The notes beneath the pieces were generated by a model. The model searched no databases and had not been told where the DNA came from. It saw only the letters and a program-made list of their open reading frames with translations. The position numbers were made by a program, and so were the translations under genes. A DNA stretch of 64,000 nucleotides from Roseicyclus sediminis (GTDB lineage Bacteria > Pseudomonadota > Alphaproteobacteria > Rhodobacterales > Rhodobacteraceae), in NCBI RefSeq assembly GCF_025515305.1, contig NZ_JAOPHT010000002.1, forward strand, positions 372,001 to 436,000. The letters run 5' to 3'. Shown here one piece after another: positions 60,529 through 64,000 of this stretch (within the stretch, counting starts at the first letter, position 1; each line of letters opens with the position of its first letter).

Positions 60529-61346
60529 CCAGCATCCTCGGGCGGGGGCGTCCCGTCCCGCGCGGCCCGGGCGGCCCTCGCGGCAGCGACGATCTCGGCA
60601 TTTGTGGGGTTGCGCCTGAGGGTCAGCCCGCCATTGACCTGTATCGTCTCGCCGGTGACGAAGCAGCCGTCCGAGCAGAGCCAGATGATCGCCTCGACGG
60701 CGTCCTCCAGAGTGCCGACCCGGCCGAGCGGATATTCCTTGGCGAAGGCGCCCACCACGGCGGCATTGCCCGCCACCTTCGCCGTCATCGGCGAGGCCAT
60801 GAACCCCGGCGCGACCGAATTCGCGCGGATTCCGCGCGCGCCGAACTCGTTGGCGATGCAGCGCATGACGTGATCGAACCCGGCCTTGGTCCCCATGTAG
60901 GCCGCGTGATCTTCCATCATGATGGTCGCCGTGGCCGAGGAGACCTGAACCAGCGCCCCGCCATCGGCCATCACCCGCAGCATCGACTGGAAGAACTGGT
61001 ATGGGCCGATGAACTGCAGCCGGCACATCCGTTCGAGCTGCTCCCGCGTGGTATCGAGGAACGGCACCAGGAGCCCCCACCCCGTGCAGTTCACGGCGAA
61101 GTCGACGCCGCCCATCCGATCGACTGCCTGCCTGGCCAGCGCGATGTTGTCCGCCTCCACGGTGATGTCGCACAGGGCGGCATGCCCACGGATCTCCCGT
61201 GCGAGGGCGTCGAGCGGTTCGGCGTTGCGCCCCGCCACCAGCACCTCCGCCCCCTCCCGCGCGAAGCGGCGGGCCACCGCCTGGCCGAGATTGCCGACGC
61301 CGGCGGCGCCGAGCACCACGACCCGCTTGCTCTGGAATTCACTCAT
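60525..61346 (-). CDS. Short-chain dehydrogenase/reductase (SDR)
   Basis: The 273-residue SDR has a cofactor motif VVVLGAAGVGNLGQAVARRF, the catalytic serine in LVQVSSATATI (about S145), the active tyrosine/lysine in AAYMGTKAGFDHVMRC, and the C-terminal CFVTGETIQVNGGLTL. The start ATG 61346 has a GAGGGA site. It is divergent from a GntR regulator, which may control it. Substrate unknown. Confidence 0.9.
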   Translation of the reverse strand: MSEFQSKRVVVLGAAGVGNLGQAVARRFAREGAEVLVAGRNAEPLDALAREIRGHAALCDITVEADNIALARQAVDRMGGVDFAVNCTGWGLLVPFLDTTREQLERMCRLQFIGPYQFFQSMLRVMADGGALVQVSSATATIMMEDHAAYMGTKAGFDHVMRCIANEFGARGIRANSVAPGFMASPMTAKVAGNAAVVGAFAKEYPLGRVGTLEDAVEAIIWLCSDGCFVTGETIQVNGGLTLRRNPTNAEIVAAARAARAARDGTPPPEDAG

Positions 61347-61542
61347 CCTGCCATTCCCTCGATCCCGATTGCCAAGATGCCCCAAGGCGCGAAATGCCCC
61401 CACACGGCCAGAAGAACCATCCGAAGAGTGTCAAAAATATACGCGACACATTTCCAAAATATGCTAAGTAGGGTGTGAATTCGCGCAGCACGCAGATCGC
61501 CGTGGCCTGCGCACCCGTAACAATTGACGACAATACCGAGAG
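61347..61542. promoter_or_regulatory. Divergent SDR/GntR promoter region with repeats
   Basis: The AT-rich core holds inverted arms GTGTC (61428-61432) and GACAC (61445-61449), and two similar runs, CAAAAATAT and CAAAATAT, about 24 bases apart. A TTGACA in the minus orientation overlaps the left arm. These are the best candidates for the site of the adjacent GntR regulator. No full promoter was fixed. Confidence 0.4.
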
Positions 61543-62250
61543 ATGCACCGCATGCCCAAGACCCGAGGAGTGACACATTCCGCCCACGTCTTGCTGACGC
61601 TCGAGAACGAGATTTTCTCGGGAGCTCTCCCCCCGGGAGCGGCGCTCGACGAGGAGGCGCTGGCCCAGCGGTTCAACGTGTCGCGCACGCCGGTTCGGGA
61701 GGCGATGTTGCAATTGATCCAGTCCGGACTGGTCGAGAAGAAGCCGCGCCAGGGCGCGACCGTGTCGCGGACGGACGTGGGCGACATGATCCGCCTGTTC
61801 GAGGTGATGTCGGAACTCGAGGGGATCTGCGCGAAATACGCCGCGCGGCGCATGACCGATGCCGAACGCAGCGCGCTCGAGGATCTGCACCGCCGCTCGG
61901 AGAAGGCCCTGCGCGCGGCTGACGACGACACCTACTACAAGCTGAGCCGCGCCTTCCATCTCGCGATCATCCGGGGAACGCACAACGACGACCTGATCGA
62001 CATCACGAACCGCATGGGCATCAAGCTGGTGCCCTACCGCCGGTTCCAGTTGTCCTATCCCGGCCGGTCCGAAAGCAACCTGACCGACCACGAGGCCATC
62101 CTGAAGGCGATCCTCGACCGCGATCCGGAGCTTGCCGCAGAGCTGTCGCGCAAGCACACGAACCTCCAGGGCGACGTGCTGGCCGAATACATCGCCACCA
62201 GTTCCGGCAAGGCGATCGAGTTCGAGGCCGCGCAGCAGAAAGCCGGCTGA
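61543..62250 (+). CDS. GntR family transcriptional regulator, FadR/FCD subfamily
   Basis: The 235-residue protein has the winged HTH (VLLTLENEIFSGALPPGAAL, then AQRFNVSRTPVREAMLQLIQ) and an FCD domain (LFEVMSELEGICAKYAARRM, with later HDDLIDITNRMGIKL-type helices). ATG 61543 is used here; ATG 61552, better spaced from CGAGAG, would remove 3 residues. It is divergent from the SDR gene and converges with the E2 gene 11 bases away. It probably senses an acid intermediate of the local CoA pathway. Confidence 0.9.
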   Translation: MHRMPKTRGVTHSAHVLLTLENEIFSGALPPGAALDEEALAQRFNVSRTPVREAMLQLIQSGLVEKKPRQGATVSRTDVGDMIRLFEVMSELEGICAKYAARRMTDAERSALEDLHRRSEKALRAADDDTYYKLSRAFHLAIIRGTHNDDLIDITNRMGIKLVPYRRFQLSYPGRSESNLTDHEAILKAILDRDPELAAELSRKHTNLQGDVLAEYIATSSGKAIEFEAAQQKAG

Positions 62251-62261
62251 CAGGGGCGGCA

Positions 62262-63686
62262 TCAGTTCAGCAGCGCGATCGGGGTTTCGACCAGGTCGCG
62301 CAGCACGGCGAGGAATTCGGCCGCCATGGCGCCGTCGATGGCACGATGATCGGCCGACAGGGTCGCCATCACCACGGTCTCGAAACAGATGCCGCCGCCG
62401 GGCGCACGCGCCGCCCGCTCCTGCGGCCCGCCCAGGGCAAGGATCGCCCCCTGCGGGGGCGTGATGATCGCGTCGAAGGACGCGACGCCGTACATCCCGA
62501 GATTGGAGAGCGTGAAGGTACCGCCCTCGAGGGCCTCGGCCGCCAGCGTGCGCGCCCGCGCGGCCGCCACCAGATCCGCCGTCTCACGGGCGATGGCGGT
62601 GACGCTCTTGCGGCCGGCATCGCGCAGCACGGGTGCGAGCAGGCCGCCATCCACCGACACCGCCAGACAGAGATCAACCTGGTCGAACCGCCGGACACCA
62701 TCCTCCGTCACATGGACGTTGAGGTCGGGGCAGCGCTCCAGCGCCACTGCACAAGCTCGCAGAAAGAAGTCGTTGACCGTGATTTTCACGCCGGGCGCGG
62801 CCGGCGCGGCCTTGAGATCGGCGCGCAGGGCGTTGAGCGCGTCGATGCGGATCGGCATGGCGGTGTAGAAATGCGGGACATCCCGCTTGGAGGCGGACAC
62901 CGAGCGGGCGATGGCCTTGCGCATCGAGGTGAAAGGCTGCACCCCCGTCACGGCGGCGCCCGGGGCTGTCGCCGATGGCCGGGGCGCCTTCGGGGCCGGA
63001 CGCCAAAGTCCGTCGCGTTCGGCCGCCGCCTGCGCATCGCCCAGCGACACCCTGCCCTTGCGGCCCGTGCCGGGAACCCCGGTCAGGTCCAGTCCGGCGG
63101 AGTTGGCGAATTTCCGGGCGATCGGACTGGCATGGACCTGCGCATTCCGCGCCGCCGCCTCGGCCGGGCTGAGCGCCGCAGGGCGGCCCGCGGCGGCGAG
63201 AACGTCGTCGCGCGTGATGCGTCCGCGGCTTCCCGACCCGGTCAGTTCCGACAGGTCGAGCCCATGGTCCCGCGCGAGGCGACGGGCCAGGGGCGTGGCG
63301 CTGACCGCTTCTGCCGCCTCCACCGGGGCGGTGCCTGCCGGCGCGGCCGTCGGGGCCGACGCGGTATCCGACCCGGGCTCGAAGCCGGCGTCGACGGGCG
63401 TGAAGCCCGCGATGAAGGCATCGACCTCGGCCTCTGGGACGGAATCATCGGCAAGGACGGCCATCAGGGCGCCGACCGGTGCGATCTCGCCCGAGGCGAC
63501 AAGGATGCGACGGATGCGGCCCGAGACATCCAGCTCCACCGTGTTGACGATCTTGTCAGTCTCGATATCGACGAGGTCGCTGCCCCGTTCCGCGATGTCC
63601 CCCTCGGCGACATGCCAAGCGGAGACGGTGCCCTCGGACATCTCGAGACCCCATTTCGGGAGGGTGATCGGATGGATCCTCGCCAT
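62262..63686 (-). CDS. 2-oxoacid dehydrogenase E2 (dihydrolipoamide acyltransferase) with two E3/E1-binding domains
   Basis: The 474-residue protein has one N-terminal lipoyl domain (lipoylated lysine K45 in DIETDKIVNT). Two peripheral subunit-binding domains follow: TPLARRLARDHGLDLSELTG at about 140-170 and SPIARKFANSAGLDLTGVPG at about 190-220. A catalytic acyltransferase domain follows from about 245, ending in the active-site motif SADHRAIDGAMAAEFL. Two tandem subunit-binding domains are unusual, since most E2 chains have one. It starts 2 bases after the E1-beta stop. The substrate (pyruvate, acetoin or a branched 2-oxoacid) is not resolved. Confidence 0.92.
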   Translation of the reverse strand: MARIHPITLPKWGLEMSEGTVSAWHVAEGDIAERGSDLVDIETDKIVNTVELDVSGRIRRILVASGEIAPVGALMAVLADDSVPEAEVDAFIAGFTPVDAGFEPGSDTASAPTAAPAGTAPVEAAEAVSATPLARRLARDHGLDLSELTGSGSRGRITRDDVLAAAGRPAALSPAEAAARNAQVHASPIARKFANSAGLDLTGVPGTGRKGRVSLGDAQAAAERDGLWRPAPKAPRPSATAPGAAVTGVQPFTSMRKAIARSVSASKRDVPHFYTAMPIRIDALNALRADLKAAPAAPGVKITVNDFFLRACAVALERCPDLNVHVTEDGVRRFDQVDLCLAVSVDGGLLAPVLRDAGRKSVTAIARETADLVAAARARTLAAEALEGGTFTLSNLGMYGVASFDAIITPPQGAILALGGPQERAARAPGGGICFETVVMATLSADHRAIDGAMAAEFLAVLRDLVETPIALLN

Positions 63687-63688
63687 GG

Positions 63689-64000
63689 TCAGCCTTCCTT
63701 CAACACGTCGCGGATAGCGGCCTCGATCCGGTCGGGACCCGGGACGTAGAGCCGTTCGAGTTCCCTTGCGAAGGGCACGGGCGTGTGCGGTGCGGTCACG
63801 CATTGCACCGGGGCGCGCAGATGGGCGAACCCCTTGCGCGCGGCCAGCCCCGCGATCTCGGAAGCCATCGAGCACATCGGGTTGGCCTCGTCCACGACGA
63901 CGAGCCGCCCGGTCAGGGACAGGCTCTCGAGAATGGTTTCTTCGTCCAGCGGCGAGGTCGTGCGCAGGTCGATCAGGTCGCAGGTGATGCCTTCCGCCTC
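63689..64000 (-). CDS. 2-oxoacid dehydrogenase E1 beta subunit, C-terminal part (partial)
   Basis: The last 103 residues are in the window: EAEGITCDLIDLRTTSPLDE, then LVVVDEANPMCSMASEI and the C-terminal VTAPHTPVPFARELERLYVP. This is the transketolase C-terminal domain of E1-beta subunits of pyruvate, acetoin or branched-chain 2-oxoacid dehydrogenases. The N-terminus and the E1-alpha gene lie beyond 64000. It is directly followed by the E2 gene. Confidence 0.88.
   Translation of the reverse strand, partial: EAEGITCDLIDLRTTSPLDEETILESLSLTGRLVVVDEANPMCSMASEIAGLAARKGFAHLRAPVQCVTAPHTPVPFARELERLYVPGPDRIEAAIRDVLKEG

Noticed and set aside
1-64000. Searched by eye for tRNA, rRNA, CRISPR repeats, insertion sequences, integrases and phage genes
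   Set aside because: No cloverleaf-like gene, regular spaced repeats, transposase or integrase motifs were seen; the region is not evidently a phage or transposon.

Overview
The window is GC-rich DNA (third codon positions mostly G or C) that reads as the chromosome or a large replicon of an alphaproteobacterium, most likely Rhodobacterales. The clues are a VPLPA-CTERM protein (46065-46739), neighbouring TRAP, TTT and peptide ABC uptake systems, and many short operons joined by ATGA-type stop/start overlaps. I see no rRNA, tRNA, CRISPR array, transposase, integrase or plasmid origin. Nearly everything is metabolic or envelope-related, so this looks like an accessory catabolic region made of several independently regulated modules.

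Layout. (1) 1-4311: a GntR-regulated 2-oxoacid decarboxylase-like ThDP enzyme divergent from an aldehyde dehydrogenase. (2) 4349-8207: a TauE/SafE permease and a complete TctABC uptake system. (3) 8648-12376: a UbiD decarboxylase and an Lrp regulator, divergent from a class V aminotransferase. (4) 12729-19562: a seven-gene plus-strand operon (zinc-free MDR oxidoreductase, thioesterase, glyoxalase-like protein, acyl-CoA synthetase, DUF1185/AA_synth protein, enamidase-like amidohydrolase, flavin monooxygenase). (5) 19593-23997: a LysR regulator and a coupled minus-strand operon (duplicated EthD-like protein, HbpS/GlcG protein, DHDPS-family lyase, PhzS-like flavin monooxygenase). (6) 24292-33527: amidase, Tat-exported peptide-binding protein, Dpp-type ABC transporter and M20 peptidase, divergent from a TetR regulator. 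(7) 33533-45891: a GntR regulator divergent from a twelve-gene operon: HpcH-like aldolase, OsmC, two PuuE/cyclic-imide-hydrolase-like NodB proteins around a fumarylpyruvate-hydrolase-like FAH enzyme, TRAP transporter, a 56-residue protein coupled to an amidase, an ACMSD-like amidohydrolase and a molybdenum hydroxylase large subunit. (8) 46065-49194: small secreted proteins, most of unknown function. (9) 49638-56834: methyltransferases and glycosyltransferases for a surface glycan. (10) 57145-64000: PaaG-like hydratase/isomerase, two SDRs, acyl-CoA synthetase, GntR regulator and the E2/E1-beta genes of a 2-oxoacid dehydrogenase complex.

How the genes may work together. Module 7 is the best candidate for an undescribed pathway. 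A Mo enzyme could hydroxylate an N-heterocycle to a lactam or imide. The NodB-type hydrolases could open the cyclic imide, and the amidase could release ammonia. The ACMSD-like enzyme could decarboxylate, and the FAH hydrolase plus HpcH-like lyase could yield pyruvate and a second acid. The TRAP system would supply substrate. This order is inferred from family chemistry and gene coupling only. Modules 4 and 5 may form a second pathway, with an enamidase-like ring-opening enzyme and two flavin hydroxylases.

A recurring non-coding feature is a perfect GC-rich hairpin 6-10 bases after each of the three solute-binding-protein genes (tctC-like, dppA-like, dctP-like) and before the membrane subunits. 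Its likely role is to raise binding-protein mRNA relative to permease mRNA.
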